Assembly: GCA_032768795.1 (NCBI GenBank)
Contig: CP136490.1
Location: 3,224,001-3,288,000, forward strand
Origin: Tremella fuciformis
Taxonomy: Eukaryota > Basidiomycota > Tremellomycetes > Tremellales > Tremellaceae
Length of the DNA stretch: 64,000 nucleotides
Direction: 5' to 3'
Each line of letters begins with the position of its first letter. Within the stretch, counting starts at the first letter, position 1. The notes under the pieces were generated by a model. The model searched no databases, was not told where the DNA came from, and saw only the letters and a list, made by a program, of their open reading frames with translations. A program made the translations under genes and the position numbers. Shown in pieces: positions 36,585 through 48,459 of this stretch.

Positions 36585-39178
36585 CGTGGTGCATCCGCGT
36601 GGGCATGAGCAATGGCATGAGCGACGACTTGTCTTGAGGCGAGCACGACACCACCCGGCATGGCACAACCCAATTTTCGTATGCGCTTGTTGATCGGATC
36701 GAGTTGTGCAGACGTACCCACCTAGCATGAATATCCGCTCTTGCATGTCAGCCTCGCTCGGTCCGGCCCAAGGACGTGGGTCTTGGTCCTCGGTATTGAG
36801 GCACAGGGGAGAGGAACGGCCGGTTGGACCGTAGTGCCAAGTCTATGTCCTGTTGTCATTCACATTCGGTCGGACTGGATCGCGCCCGTGACAGCGTCAA
36901 GATGTGAGACACGGTACATAGGCGGGCAGCCTACGATGGTGAGAAATGGACAACGTTGTCGCTGGCAGCTGCCAAGCGCACAGCAGATAGGATAGGGTCG
37001 ACGACACTGATGCAGGGCACGTGGACATGGACGTGGACAAGCGAGCCGGCGTTTCCTGACGGGATGCTAACGCCGTCCAATACTGTGCGCCACGCCGTTA
37101 GCCCCGTCCAGCGAGGCATGACGATCGATCGGCACTCTGCAACGAGAGGACATTTCATTCGTCGGTCGGACGTGGTCGTGCAAAAGCCGACGCCGATCGA
37201 CGACAAAGCCTCCGAGATCGGGGGTCAGGCGTACCGTGGACTCGTCACATTCAGCTGAGACATCTTGGGCGAGGTCCGACCGCGTACCGTACGTACCCTG
37301 GCAGGTGTAGGGAAGAAGGGTTGTCACCTACACCGCTTGGACGTAACTACGGGATAACCCACCGGCCAACCGGATAACCCGATCTTTACGTGACTACTTA
37401 CCCTCACCATGCAAGCAAGCTGCAGGCGGAGGTGCCTCCTTGTGCCTCTTGCCTACGTGCTCCGCTGGCCGACATATGACTGCATAGTAATGCATTACTG
37501 TCACAATCTATCGCTAGAGCAGGGTTGTCCTCTACCTGCACCGTCATCGCTCGTCGGTGCTGCGCTACCACTGTATGGTTCGTCGGAGATCTGCCCTCCA
37601 CTCCACATGCTCTGCTGAACCTTGCTCTCTGTGATCCCGGGTCTCTCGGGGCTCGAAAAGAAACGGACAGAAGACGGACGGACGAGGCACAGAACACCAT
37701 TGTGCAGGTGGGCAAGTGGGGACGATAGTTTGGTCGCAGTCACCCCGGGATGCAAGCAACTCTACGAGTACTCCGTGTTACTGGTCCATACGCCCGTCGA
37801 TCTCCCGTGCGTCCTCCGCGCCTCTCGGTGCGCCGTCCCTCGCCGTCGAGGAAAGGTAACTTGGTGCCTGCCGTCGTCACATAAAAAGCTCAAAGGCCAA
37901 TGTGGCCCCCTCTGTAGAATAGACTGAGCAGCCCTGGAACTGTCTCTAGTCGGACTAACCCGCCCGCTACTCTGGCTACTGCTCTGTCTGTGCGCGTGCT
38001 GCGTGCCGCGAGGACATGGAAAGCACCTCTGTCTCAGATCGCTGCCTATGATGCGCTACCGGCTCGCCCTGGAGCGTTCCTCGGCCGAGCTGCCCCTCCG
38101 TGAATTGCTGCAAGGGGCAAGTGTCGGTGGTTCGGGGGTTTTGGCCACCACCGGCCCGCGGGTCAGGAAAAGGTACGTAACCCCTTTGCGTGCACGACCG
38201 AGTCCGGGAGCCGATCTACCTCGCACGACCCAACCCCCACCCTCAATTGGGACCAAGTGTCGTAAAGTGGACGTCGATGCGTCGCAGCTCTGCTCGTCCG
38301 CCGTGTGTGTATGAAGCTGCAGCAGCTACGGGTGCAATCTAGGAAGGGCCGACCGGGACGGGAACGGAATGACGATACTCTCGAGTGGTTGCAGTAGCAG
38401 TAGCTGCTACCCTAACTGTGGTCGGATGAATTTCCCTGAAAAACTACTCTATGAGCCCACGCTTCACTCGTGACCACTTGTACTCGTAGTAGGGGTCTAC
38501 GCAACACAATGTCTCAGATTGATTTGCTCCCCTCTTCTCTTCTCTACGCGTGACGACTCTCTCTCTCTTTCTCTGCAACAAATCGTTGGCGTCGAGCAGC
38601 CGAGACAGTCGATCCTATCCTACCCTCTCCAACACCCTCTCTCGCTCGCTCTCTCACTCCCGCGACAGGACAGACACCGGTACCCCTCGTCTAGAGAAAG
38701 ACAACAGACCATGTCGTCGATCATCCAATCTCGACTCTTGCCTTAGCCGCTCCCAAGCCCCAAACCCCCAAGAACAGCACTGCGCCTCTGTAGATCCCCT
38801 CCCCCGACCCCTTCTCTGCGTGACTAGCCGCTCCTGGACTCGCCCCTCGGTCTTGCCGCATTGGATCGACACAATAGCACCCGACGAAAGACCGACGACG
38901 GCATCGTCACACACTACACTGACTCGTATCCTCGCCCATCCCCGAAACGGAAACCGAGGCATCTGCTCTGCCAAAAATCCTCTCCCGTACATATAAGACC
39001 CCACCTCGCTCAAAGACGGGATCTCTCTCCACTTCCCACCTCCCACACAATCCCTCTTCCCGTCTATTGACGCTCCGCTCGACTCTTGACCACTAGACTC
39101 CACGAGCCATCAGACCTCCCGTCTTCCCGCCAATCCCGACGCCGACGCCGACGACCACGTCAATAACCAGCGATCGAC
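36585..39178. promoter_or_regulatory. Long upstream region of the Zn2Cys6 factor gene
   Basis: About 2.6 kb without a supportable gene. The first few hundred bases are the MKT1 3' side. The right part (about 38510-39178) is strongly CT-rich, with long CTCTCT runs at 38545-38665 and again after 39020. A TATA-like box ATATAAG lies at about 38990-38996, followed by pyrimidine-rich sequence up to the ATG, which fits a core promoter and leader. The long upstream region suggests complex control of the downstream transcription factor, but no operator could be named. Confidence 0.55.
38990..38997 (+). promoter_or_regulatory. TATA-like box before the Zn2Cys6 gene
   Basis: The sequence ATATAAGA lies about 185 bp before the start codon, with a CT-rich stretch downstream that would suit a transcription start near 39020-39060. 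Assignment is by position and match only. Confidence 0.45.
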
Positions 39179-40532
39179 ATGGTCTCCCCACCCGCCGTCA
39201 TGGCCACCCCGTCTGTCCTCGCCGTCGACCCGCACGGCTACCCCCTGACGCACGCCCATGCCCACGGACTCGGCCTCGCCCCACCTCTCCACATCGACAC
39301 CACCGGCATGAGCTCCTTCCCCGAGTCGTCCAACGGTAGCCGCCGCCAGCGCATTGGCATGGCCTGCACCTACTGCCGCCACCGGTATGTCGCGTCTCCC
39401 GTAAAAGGCAACAATTGCTGACTTTCGCAGAAAAATCAGGTGCTGTGGAGGGAATCCGTGTCGCAACTGCCAGCGCTCTAGCCGGAGCTGCTCGTACGCG
39501 CCTGTACCGGAAGAAGTCAACCGCCTCACGCGTGAGAAAAAGGCTCTGGCAAAGGCCACAAAAGCAGCCACGCCCTCTCCCTCGACAACCTTCTCGCCCT
39601 ACTTTGCGGACCAGCCCGTCTTCCAGCTCCCTTACTCGGCCTCGACATCCTATCTTCACGTGCCGTCGCCCGTCCACGCCAACCCAGGCGCACCGGGCCT
39701 AGGCCGCCCAGCGTACCTTGCCCATCGACGATGCTCCTCGACACCCAACGCTGAAATCGCACCTTGGGTCGCGCCGCCCCCTGCGCCAGTCATGAACTCT
39801 CCTCCAGTCATGGAGAGCGCTCAGTGGATGTACAACAGCTGGAACAACGCTCCCTGGTCCACTCCGACACAGTCTGGCGTCATAGCGCCTGCCCCCGCCA
39901 CCGTCGGCCCGTCCTACCCCTCCGTCCTCCAGATGCCCGCGCCATTCCCGCAGGTCCCTTCGGTACTCGATGCGCCCTTCCAGCACCACCAGCAGGCGTC
40001 TGCACCGGCCTCGCCTCCCGACTCGCGCGCCACAAGCGTCGAATCGGACCCGACCACCGCGTCGTCCTACGCACCCCACACCCCCGCTCCCGTTGTCGGC
40101 ATGCAAGGCTACATGCCCTCGCCGGTCAGCACGACCGGCGCCTCGTACAGCACACCCGTCCGCCCCAAACACAACCACCGCCGTACAGCGACAATGACCT
40201 CGTCGTTCGGCGCCCACTCTCCGCTCGAGTCGCCCGTCTCGCCCGCCATGTCGTTCTTCACCCCTTACCCCACGCCGCCGATGCAGCAGCACCAGCACAT
40301 GGCCGCTCCCATAGTCAGCACCACGGGAATCTACTCGCCGTCGCCCCTGGGCGGCCATGCGGTCGGCACAAGCCCCACGCTCGCACCCGAGATGAAAGCC
40401 GAGCCGCACGCCCACGCGCACGGGCTCGTCGGCCTCGGTATTGGCATTGGGCACATGGCCATTGACGAGCCGAGCTACCACACCCCGATGCACGAGAACG
40501 AGGCGTACTTCCAGGAGCAGCTCCAATATTGA
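39179..40532 (+). CDS. Zn2Cys6 transcription factor
   Basis: A fungal binuclear zinc-cluster regulator of about 435 residues. The cluster is near residue 63 and reads CTYCRHRKIRCCGGNPCRNC then QRSSRSC, giving the six cysteines with correct spacing. A short intron inside the cluster coding region (between HR and KIRC, roughly 39385-39430) joins the two halves. Upstream is a His-rich N-terminus. A short basic helix (EEVNRLTREKKALAKATKAA) follows the cluster. The rest is Pro/Ser/His-rich low complexity with several SPxxSP-type sites and no fungal-specific middle homology domain, so the factor is short and lacks the usual regulatory core. The target genes cannot be told from sequence. Confidence 0.88.
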
Positions 40533-40892
40533 TGGACAATCGTACCTTCTGTCCTGGACAATTCAAGTTTGTCACACCCAAACCGAAAAATTATAGTAGA
40601 GGATACTTTTGTCGTGTTTTGTACTATTGTATCCTACTAGCCAGCAGCCGCATAGCATGAGATTCCGATCGGACAGTGAAGAGAGACAGGCATGCAGTAG
40701 ATCTATGTTTTGCCATCTTGTCCTATCCTACGAGCAGATCCGCACAATGCCATGAGGATTCATATACATCATCTCTAGTCTTCGTTGTAGTCTGCAATGG
40801 CCGCCACCCGGCCCCGGGGCCGGGCAGGCATTCGCCGAGGGAAATATGAATGTAGGTATCGTCGCGTTTTGCAAAATTGCGCCTCTCTTGAA
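40533..40892. other. Convergent intergenic region Zn2Cys6 gene / VPS74
   Basis: About 360 bp between converging genes, containing both 3' UTRs. If the last VPS74 intron is retained, VPS74 coding would extend to 40775 and shorten this gap. Confidence 0.5.
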
Positions 40893-42310
40893 TCACAGCT
40901 AGACATCAGTCGAAGACCCAGTGACGACGTCGAGGGGGGCCTCACCAAACTGTCCATGCGCCCGAATATCTCCAACACAGTGGCCACCACCTCAAAGCAC
41001 AGCTCTTCTTCCCCTTCTGCACCACCGCCCGCTCCCGCCTGATTCGTGCTCGACCCGACCATCTCTTTCCTGACTTCTCGTACGAGCTCCTGCACGCTAT
41101 CTCTCCCTACGCCGCCTGAGCCGCCCTCGCGGCGCCGTGTCGAGCCAGAGCCGATAGCTACGGGTCCGGCGACGGACGAGGTCGTCATGCCGAACGGCCA
41201 CGTGGAGAATTCGGCAAGGATATCGTCACAGCGCGCAAAGGCGGCTTCTCGAGCATCATACGACAGGCGTTGAAGGGCATTCTCAAGCACGGACGAGGCA
41301 TAGGCTGTACATCAGCAAATGGTACTCGAAGCAGGGTTCGCCGGAAATAGCGCCCCTGCGCAGTCTGAAATGGATTCAGGAAAACTCACCGGCACACACA
41401 AGCACCACTGCGCGCATATGTCTGTATTTCACTTCTGGCTTTTGTAGTGCTTGCGGGGGAATGGCGGTTGTGCGAGCAGTCAAGAGGGACAATGTGCGGC
41501 GCATCACATCCTCCTTTGCGTTCATGTCGGCGATTGGGTGGGTCGCCATGTCAAACAGCAGGAAGTTTCGTTTTTCCGTCCTCAGTATGCCTTTATCCAC
41601 GAGCCCTTTTGCCAGACGCTCGCGGACTTGCTTGAGCTGGTATCCGATCTTCATGACATTCCATGTTTCGCCTGAGGTTAGTCGGGGGTCCGGGTCACGT
41701 ATACTCCGTTGGACTCACCGCTCAAGAGGTCGACCCACGCCCCCGTGCCGTACTTTTCGCTGCTCTTCATCATCTTCAATGCCTCGTCCAGGATGGTCTC
41801 GCCCGTTTGCCGGTCGTCAATGACCTCTATGAGCCTGTCGGCTAATGCGAGTCTGCGCCGTGAGGGGTCTTTGACCATGGCGATTCTCCGTCGCAGCGCG
41901 AGCTCAATCAGGATGCAGCCGCGGAGGGCATACGAGATGTTGTCATTCCAAAACGACAAGTAGCCCTGCATGTCAGCTCGCCTCAGAAGTTCCCAGCAGC
42001 AGCTGACCGCCTTGTCCTTGAGACCGAGCAGGAGCACCTCCTCCATGATCGTCAAACGCGGCATGGTCTGCGCCTCGCCCCCGTCCTGAAAGTCCCTCGG
42101 GTCGTATGCCACCTTCCCCCGGCCCTCTATCGCACCCTGTCCCCCATCTCCCCCAGCGGTAGAGGTGGGCACGGCGTTGCCTGCGCGTTTGGCGGGCGCG
42201 TTGTTGGATGAGGACGTGGACGGGAGGGGCGCGGAAGGCATCTGGCCCGTGGACGGAATGGCGGGCGACGCGCCTGCGCCTCGTCGGCGTGTCAGTCCTT
42301 CGCCGGACAT
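40893..42310 (-). CDS. VPS74: Golgi PI4P-binding protein Vps74/GOLPH3
   Basis: Vps74 (GPP34 family) binds PI4P on the Golgi and retains glycosyltransferases there by linking their cytosolic tails to COPI. The disordered N-terminus leads into LTIMEEVLLLGLKDKAG, then YLSFWNDNISYALRGCILIELALRRRI, SRRRLALADRLIEVID, KGILRTEKRNFLLFDMATHP and the hydrophobic hairpin-bearing C-terminal helices. About five short introns interrupt it. The last donor after MDSL gives two options. Using the acceptor at about 40901, the protein ends MDSLL, as expected for the family, with stop at 40893-40895. Reading through the intron gives a 60-residue unrelated tail to 40775. The short end is preferred. Confidence 0.9.
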
Positions 42311-42823
42311 GGTGCGTGGATGATGTTGTGGTGGTGGTGGCTATGTTGCTCAAGGTCAAGAAGAGGTGGAATGTGAAGAACCGAGTGGGGCAGCACGGAG
42401 CGTCCTTTTCGTTGGTGTGATACCGATGCAAGCGGGGATGGAAAGAGGGCGTTCCTGTCGGTGCGTGGTTGAATTGCGGCGGCCGAGGGATGTCTCGGGG
42501 TCAACGCATGACCTCGACGCGATGTCGGGCGAGGTGCGAGCTGTTCTAGACGCGTGCAGTGGCCTCTGAGAGAGAGAGGATGAAGGGGGAGGGGGAGGAT
42601 ACGGACGTGGTAGTGTGCTTGACGGTTGAGCGTGGCTTTACTTCGGCTCACACCGCTTGGCCCTCTCTAAAGCACGCCCAGAGGTTGAAGCTTTGGTACA
42701 TACGGGCGGAAAGCGCCGAAAAGCCGGTGTGGCGCTCAGACTGGCTGCTCCCTCCATCTTTCCGGTCCACCCGTCATTGAGACTGTAGTTTTGGGCTTCA
42801 TACGCGGATGAGATGCAGTCAAG
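42311..42823. promoter_or_regulatory. Divergent promoter region VPS74 / CWC27
   Basis: A 513-bp gap between divergent start codons, containing both promoters. It has GT-rich runs next to VPS74 (pyrimidine-rich on its coding strand). No specific site was identified. Confidence 0.5.
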
Positions 42824-44720
42824 ATGAGTAATCTGTGAGTCCTCCTGCAGCTGAAGAAGCGTTAAGGCTGGCTGCTAACCGCAGATACGTCACAGAGGTC
42901 GGTCTACTTGGCTCTGATCACACCTTGAGCTCACCTCTCAGCCGGCGACAAACGGCAAGGTCATCATCGAGACCACCTCGGGCGACATCGAGGTCAGCTG
43001 CCCTCAGGTCGGTCTTCGAGCCCAGCTGACTCTTAGGTAGAGCTCTGGGGAAAAGAAGCGCCGAAGGCTGTACGCAACTTTCTGCAATTGACTTTGGAGG
43101 GTTAGCCTGTCTCCGAGCCCTCAGCCGTTTGTCGACTAACCGGCAGGCTACTACGACAATGTCATCTTCCACCGGATCGTCGCCGGCTTCATCGTACAGA
43201 CCGGAGACCCCACTGGGACTGGGACAGGCGGCGACAGCATCTACGGCGAGCCGTTCCAAGATGAGATCCACCCGCGATTGCGGTTCAACCGCCGCGGCCT
43301 GGTCGGCATGGCCAACCGAAGCAAGCGGAATACGAACACGTCGCAGTTCTTCTTCACGCTGGACAAGGCGGACGAGTTGACGGGGAAGCACACGCTGTTC
43401 GGCAAGGTGGCGGGGAACACCATCTTCAATGTACTGGACATTGGGCAGATGGATGTAGATGCCGAGGAGAGGCCGGTCAGGTGTGCTCACCAACTTCCAC
43501 CTTTTGGAACATGCCTGATCTACCTAGACCACCCAAGATCAAGGCCATCCGAATCATCGAGAACCCCTTTGACGATATTGTTCCCCGGATAACGGCCGCG
43601 GAACGGAAGGCGCAGATGCAGGCTAGGATAGATGCCAAGCGAGACATTGAGCAGCGGGAGAAGAGAGCAAAGGCGAAGAAGTCAGCTGCACGAGGCGGAT
43701 CACACAACGAGCTGACGGGAAGGAACACTGGTCTGCTATCTTTCGGAGAGGCGGAGGAAATAGGAGAAAGCGAGATGATCGTCAAGAAGAAGGGGATTAC
43801 TCGGACAGATTGTTCGTGGCTTGGTGGAGTCTGGGCAATGGCTGATTTGCAGTGGTGGAAGAGAGCGAAGTACCACCAAAGAAAAGCAAGGCCGTGGAGT
43901 CCTATGTCGACACGCCAGAGTCATTGAGGGACCTGGCTTCGGGAAAGAACAGCAAGCGGGATAGGGTTGGTGCTGTCCTACACGGCAGGTCAGTGCTGAT
44001 GAACAGCAAGCGGTAGATCTCAAAGCGATACGTGAGCAGCATGAGAGGGAAAAGCTCGGTGACAGGTGAGATCATTCAGACTGCTTCGTCTTGCGCTCAC
44101 TCCCGCCCAGTGCCACTCGCAAAGCAGAGATCCAGCGGATGGAGGCCTCATTGCGGGCTCTGAAGCAGAGGCAAGGAGAAGCCTCTGACTCAGATTCGGA
44201 CTCCTCGACCGCCCGCAAGAAGCGTCGGAAGGGTGCTTCATATCTCGAGGAGGAGCTGGCCAAGTACTCCAAAGGACGAGGAAGGGCCGCTGCTCGAAGC
44301 CAAAACAAGCGGGGCCGGCGAGACGAGGAGGACGACCTCATGGCGGAACTGAGCAGTTTCGCAAAGAGAGTGGCAGACCTGGATGAGGACGATGTTACTC
44401 AAGAGGCGGAAGCCGCTGAGAGGGAGGAAGGAGAGGAAGAAGGAGGCGCTCAGGGCGTGGCAGAAGAAGGGCTGGAGGTGGACGACGATGTTGGCTGGAT
44501 GCGGCATCGACTGAAATTCATTGTGGACGAAAAGGAGATCACGCGGAGAGCCGAGGACGAGTACGATGTGAGCTTTTCAGCGAAAAGAATGATCGTTGCT
44601 GATGATCAGGTTGTGGATCCGCGGTCGAAGGCCAGGCTATTGGCGCAGGAAGAGGGAAGAAGTCGAGATGGGCAGAGGAAGGGTATGCGCACAGCAGCGG
44701 ATGTCGGGCGCCGGCGGTGA
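42824..44720 (+). CDS. CWC27: Spliceosome-associated cyclophilin Cwc27
   Basis: Cwc27 is a cyclophilin-like peptidyl-prolyl isomerase of the activated spliceosome. The first four exons are tiny, encoding MSNL, YVTE, PATNGKVIIETTSGDIE and VELWGKEAPKAVRNFLQL. The cyclophilin domain continues with YYDNVIFHRIVAGFIVQTGDP, GEPFQDEIHPRLRFNRRGLV, MANRSKRNTNTSQFFFTL and GKHTLFGKVAG. The active-site Arg (FHR) and QFFFTL are present. The position equivalent to the CsA-contact Trp is His in KHTLFGK or Glu nearby, as in the Cwc27 group. A long charged helical tail with poly-Asp/Glu and KK motifs follows and ends with VVDPRSKARLLAQEEGRSRD. About nine introns are present. Confidence 0.92.
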
Positions 44721-44991
44721 CGAGCTTGTATCGGGCTTAGTCTATGCACATACATACAGCCCTTTGCGAACCAGCGATAAGTTACTCGAGAATCGCCTGC
44801 GCGTAAAGGACAGAGATGTGTGTACGCAAAAAGGGGCGAGAGGGAAAACCAGTCGCGTCGGGACGTGGACGACCTCCACCTCCTCTTCATGCCGTGTTTG
44901 GCTTTCGTTCTTGAGGTAGGACACACACCTCGAGCGCTGCACAGTCTCAGCCCGTCCGGTTTGCTATAGTCCAGAGTGGCTCTCAACAAGA

Positions 44992-46548
44992 ATGGCGCCC
45001 AAAATATCAGATCAGCGCCTGCGACGAGCGACGACCACGGTCGTCCGTCGAGCCGCCCGGCCCGGTGGTCTGCTCGAACGAGAAGAGTTCACCATGGCCA
45101 TAGCGCGGCGCCTCATCGCCGAGGAGATGAACGTCGAGGAGTCTGTCTTGAAGGAGGGGGAGATGAAGGGCCGAGTCAAGCTGTTCGTTCAAGAAGCGTT
45201 GGTGAGTATTTGCCATCATAGACCTTTTGAGAGACGTGGTGCTTCGCAGAAGGGCAAGAGTGGAAGCACAAGGTGGAGATGCTCATGTCAAGGACCAGGT
45301 TGGACAGGACGAGCAGACTTCAGAGGCTGGACCGTCTTCGCCGCCTGTCAGGAAGACGAAAAAAGCTCGGAAACGGCGAGATAGCTCTGAGGAGGAGTCT
45401 GGGTTTGAGGATGCCAAGGACGACGATCACCTCGTGAGTGGTGCAAGGCGACAGAGCGCGGCAGGAGTTCAGCTGAGAGGTTATAGTCTGAATCCTCGGC
45501 TGTGGATGCTGCAGACTTTACGCCTCCTCCAAGTCCGCCTGTGCGGAAAGAGAAAGCGAATACGGCCACGAAGAGATCTCGATCCGTCGTAGAATCATCG
45601 CCAGCACCAGATGTGCGTGTTTCGGTGGCAGAGAAGGCCAGCTTTGATGTACAGAAGGAGACTCCTGAGCGAGCAGCACAAGATGCTGCCCCTGCTTCCG
45701 AATCTGAGATGTCGTCTGTGTACGATATTCCACCTTCCCGGAGTCGCAAGAAGAGCGCTGCGTCTGCCGGGGCGAAGCCTAGGAAGAGCAAGAGCAGGGT
45801 GGATGCGCAGAGCGGATCAGACAGCGGGCAGGAAGACAGATCTAAAGTGTGTGACTCGAGAATCCGTTCGTATATTCCTGACGACAGACAAAGAGAAAGA
45901 AGAAAGATCCGGCCGAGGGCGTGAGCTCGACGACTCTCCAAGTGATTCAAGCTGACGAGGCAGCTCAGCGGGGATGAGGCACGGGTCGTCAATCTCAAGA
46001 AGATTGTCACGGCTTGCGGTGTGCGGAAACAGTGGTCAGTGCTGTAGTCGGCCGATAGAGTCTCGCTGACGAGCAGGACGAAAGAATTTGCAGACTGTCC
46101 GACTGTCAGTAGCTTCTACCAACGCAGACCTGTTCAGTTCTAATCGTAGGCGTCTAAGCAGGTCAAGCGGTTGCAGAGCATACTTGCGGATCTGGGCATG
46201 CGCGGGCAGCCCACGATTGGGAAGGCCAGGGCGTTGAAAGAGCGCAGAGAGCTAGCCGCGGAATTGGGTGGGTGGCTGCCGCACCGGCGACCCGACACCT
46301 GGCTGACGAGTCAGATGATGTACGCGAATTCGAAGCTGCCCGTGGGCTGTCCGCTGGAGACGCACGTCCTTCTCGATCAAAAGCATCCAATGCCAAGAAG
46401 AATGTCATTCATAGTGATAGCTCGGATGACGACGATGATGATGAGCCGAAAGAAAAGGTGTGGCTGCGTGCGAGTGGCGGCGCTGACGTTGCAGTCCGCT
46501 CTTGATGCGGTGATGGACTTTTTCGGCGGTGGTGACGACAGTGATTAG
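44992..46548 (+). CDS. HIRIP3-like nuclear protein (histone-chaperone family)
   Basis: The N-terminal exon encodes a helical domain (REEFTMAIARRLIAEEMNVEE), similar in style to the DEK-C/HIRIP3 N-terminus. The middle is highly charged and disordered (KTKKARKRRDSSEEESGFED, later PSRSRKKSAASAGAKPRKSK). The conserved C-terminal part reads VVNLKKIVTACGVRKQW, TKEFADCPTVSKQVKRLQSI, then LADLGMRGQPTIGKARALKE. This pattern of two helices with a GMxGxPTxxK loop matches HIRIP3 and related H2A/H2B chaperones. The end is an acidic CHZ-like stretch closing in AVMDFFGGGDDSD. The second exon boundary is unclear: either a GTTGGT donor giving EARARVEAQ, or two introns giving EAL-WKHK-TSEAG. The acidic tail would bind histones, by inference. 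Confidence 0.7.
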
Positions 46549-48459
46549 TAGTAATGGATGCTGCATTGCAGATCGCCGGTGGATTGAGGAGATCGCAGCG
46601 AAGCATTTAGACTGGCATCTAACCTGATCACTTGCAGTCAAGACTGCTGATAAGATTACTTGCGTACACGTTGTCGTGATCTCCCGCGTGCGATGACGTC
46701 TAGGCGTTCGCATTTATGGATGTGCCGCCGGGTCGGGGGATGCATGCTCGTAACGCCATCGTCTCTTTCGCCTTCGCTTCCGGCCCGCTTCAATTGGATG
46801 CATTTGTTACTAGGACTAGCACCGATCAGACGACCGACCCCCGTTTCGGGTGGACGTCAGGGGAGAGAAGACGACGGGCTCCAAATGTCTCGGTTGATTA
46901 CCCTTTCCATAGATCTGGTCCATTGTCCGACCGCTGCTGGGTATTGCAGGTTGCACCTGCCCACCCCGACCCATTGTCTCAATGTTATTTGCCCCATCTC
47001 GCCGGACGATCAATCATTGCTCTCGTCACGCACGCACGCACACGAGCTTTGTGTCGTTGGTGCAGGGCCGTGGGCGGGGCGAAGGCAGGCTCGGCGGGAG
47101 AGGCTCCCGCACGGGATGTGTGTCGCCAGCAGCGCGAGCCGAGGGCCTGTCTCTTGCCTTGACTCGCCGGACGCCAGCTTGCGCCTTCCCGGTCGCGCCT
47201 CCCGTTGATGCATGCATGGATGACCACTTTGTTCTTCTGGACAGCTGACAGCTGAGAGAGTACAACGCTCGGTTGGCCGAAACCAGCACTGCGGGACGCA
47301 TTTGTGATTCAGGCACAACCACCGGCACCTCGGAGTCATCCTCTGCTGTTTCCCCCTTCTTGGCTGCTCAGAATTCAGCGGAGGGCAGAGAGGTTCGGTA
47401 AGGCCAGGGGCAGCAGAGAGGGGGAGCGGGAGATGAAGTCGTCTTTCCCGTGAATGACATACTGTGCTCCCCGAAACTCTCTCCAGCTACCCCACTTTGC
47501 GTCGTCTCTTGCTGCTTGCGATGCAGCGCAGAGCTGCACGCTGCACGCTGCACGCTGCCGGCCCTGGGCTAAGTCGATCACCCGCAAGTCCTCGGTACCT
47601 TTTGCGACGCTCGCAGAGAGCCAGGTGCAGGTGTGCAAGGGCCGATCGGCTCTGTGTACCGTAGGTACCGATTCGTACCGTCACAATAATCATGGGCCAT
47701 CGCTCGCCTGCTCCATTGGGCATGGGCGCGCTCCAACGCGCCGGTCGCTCGCTACCCGTTCCCATCTGTCTCGCGTGACGGAACGCTCGCACTGGCTGGG
47801 GCTGGGGCTAGCACGGGACGCAATGGCTGCCCTTCCATGTATATAGAAGCCAAGCGCCTGCGCGCGCTGCTATACTGCCAACCCGCCCCGCCGCACCCGC
47901 ATACAGTCTGGACTCTGCGCTTCCCGCTCGTCTAGCTAGGTACGGATCAGCACCACGAGCCAAGAAAGCAGGCAAGCAACACGCCTGTCTCTGCCCAACC
48001 CAAAACGAGTAGCGGCCCCGTGCTAATCGGACCCCCTCGCCTCGCCTCGCTTTGCCTCCCCGCGCCCGTCCAACACCACGAGGCAGGCCGCGCCGGGCAG
48101 AAGCTTCCAACTGCGACTACGACGTGCGCCGACGCCCCGCCGCCCGCGCGAGCGCCATCGCCGTGCTTGCTTGGTCTCTCTCTTGTCTCTCAAACCGACC
48201 CGCGGTCCGTGCTCACAAAGGACCTGACTGCTCGCACCCCGCCGCTTGCCAAGTTTTCTTTCCGGACCTAGACCTGGACGGGAAGCATTCTGACCTTCCC
48301 GCGCCCCCTCGACCTACTCGCATCTTGGCCCACCTGCCTGCCTGCCTCGCCATCCACTACACGGGAACCGCAGTCCAGCGAAACAGAGAAGCCGGCGCCA
48401 CCCCGCGCCACCCCTTCATTGTCCTCGTATATCTTCTTCCCCTGTCATTAACGCCCATC
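46549..48459. promoter_or_regulatory. Long upstream region of the alpha-arrestin gene
   Basis: About 1.9 kb without a gene. It carries a short tandem repeat of GCTGCAC units (about 47533-47558) and clustered GGTACC/GTACCG motifs between about 47590 and 47690. A TATA-like TATATAGA lies near 47839-47846. A very GC-rich leader of several hundred bases follows, in frame with the arrestin but lacking arrestin features. This looks like an extended promoter and long 5' UTR for the arrestin gene. Confidence 0.5.
47533..47558. repeat. Short tandem repeat of GCTGCAC
   Basis: About three and a half copies of the 7-mer GCTGCAC occur in direct tandem. It lies in the upstream region of the arrestin gene. 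It may be a simple microsatellite. Confidence 0.7.

Noticed and set aside
39699..40526. 275-codon minus-strand frame opposite the Zn2Cys6 gene
   Set aside because: Antisense of a GC-rich low-complexity exon, with no motif.
48052..48459. N-terminal extension of the alpha-arrestin
   Set aside because: Open by GC-rich composition; no conserved feature, and a TATA-like box lies just upstream. Kept only as an alternative leader.
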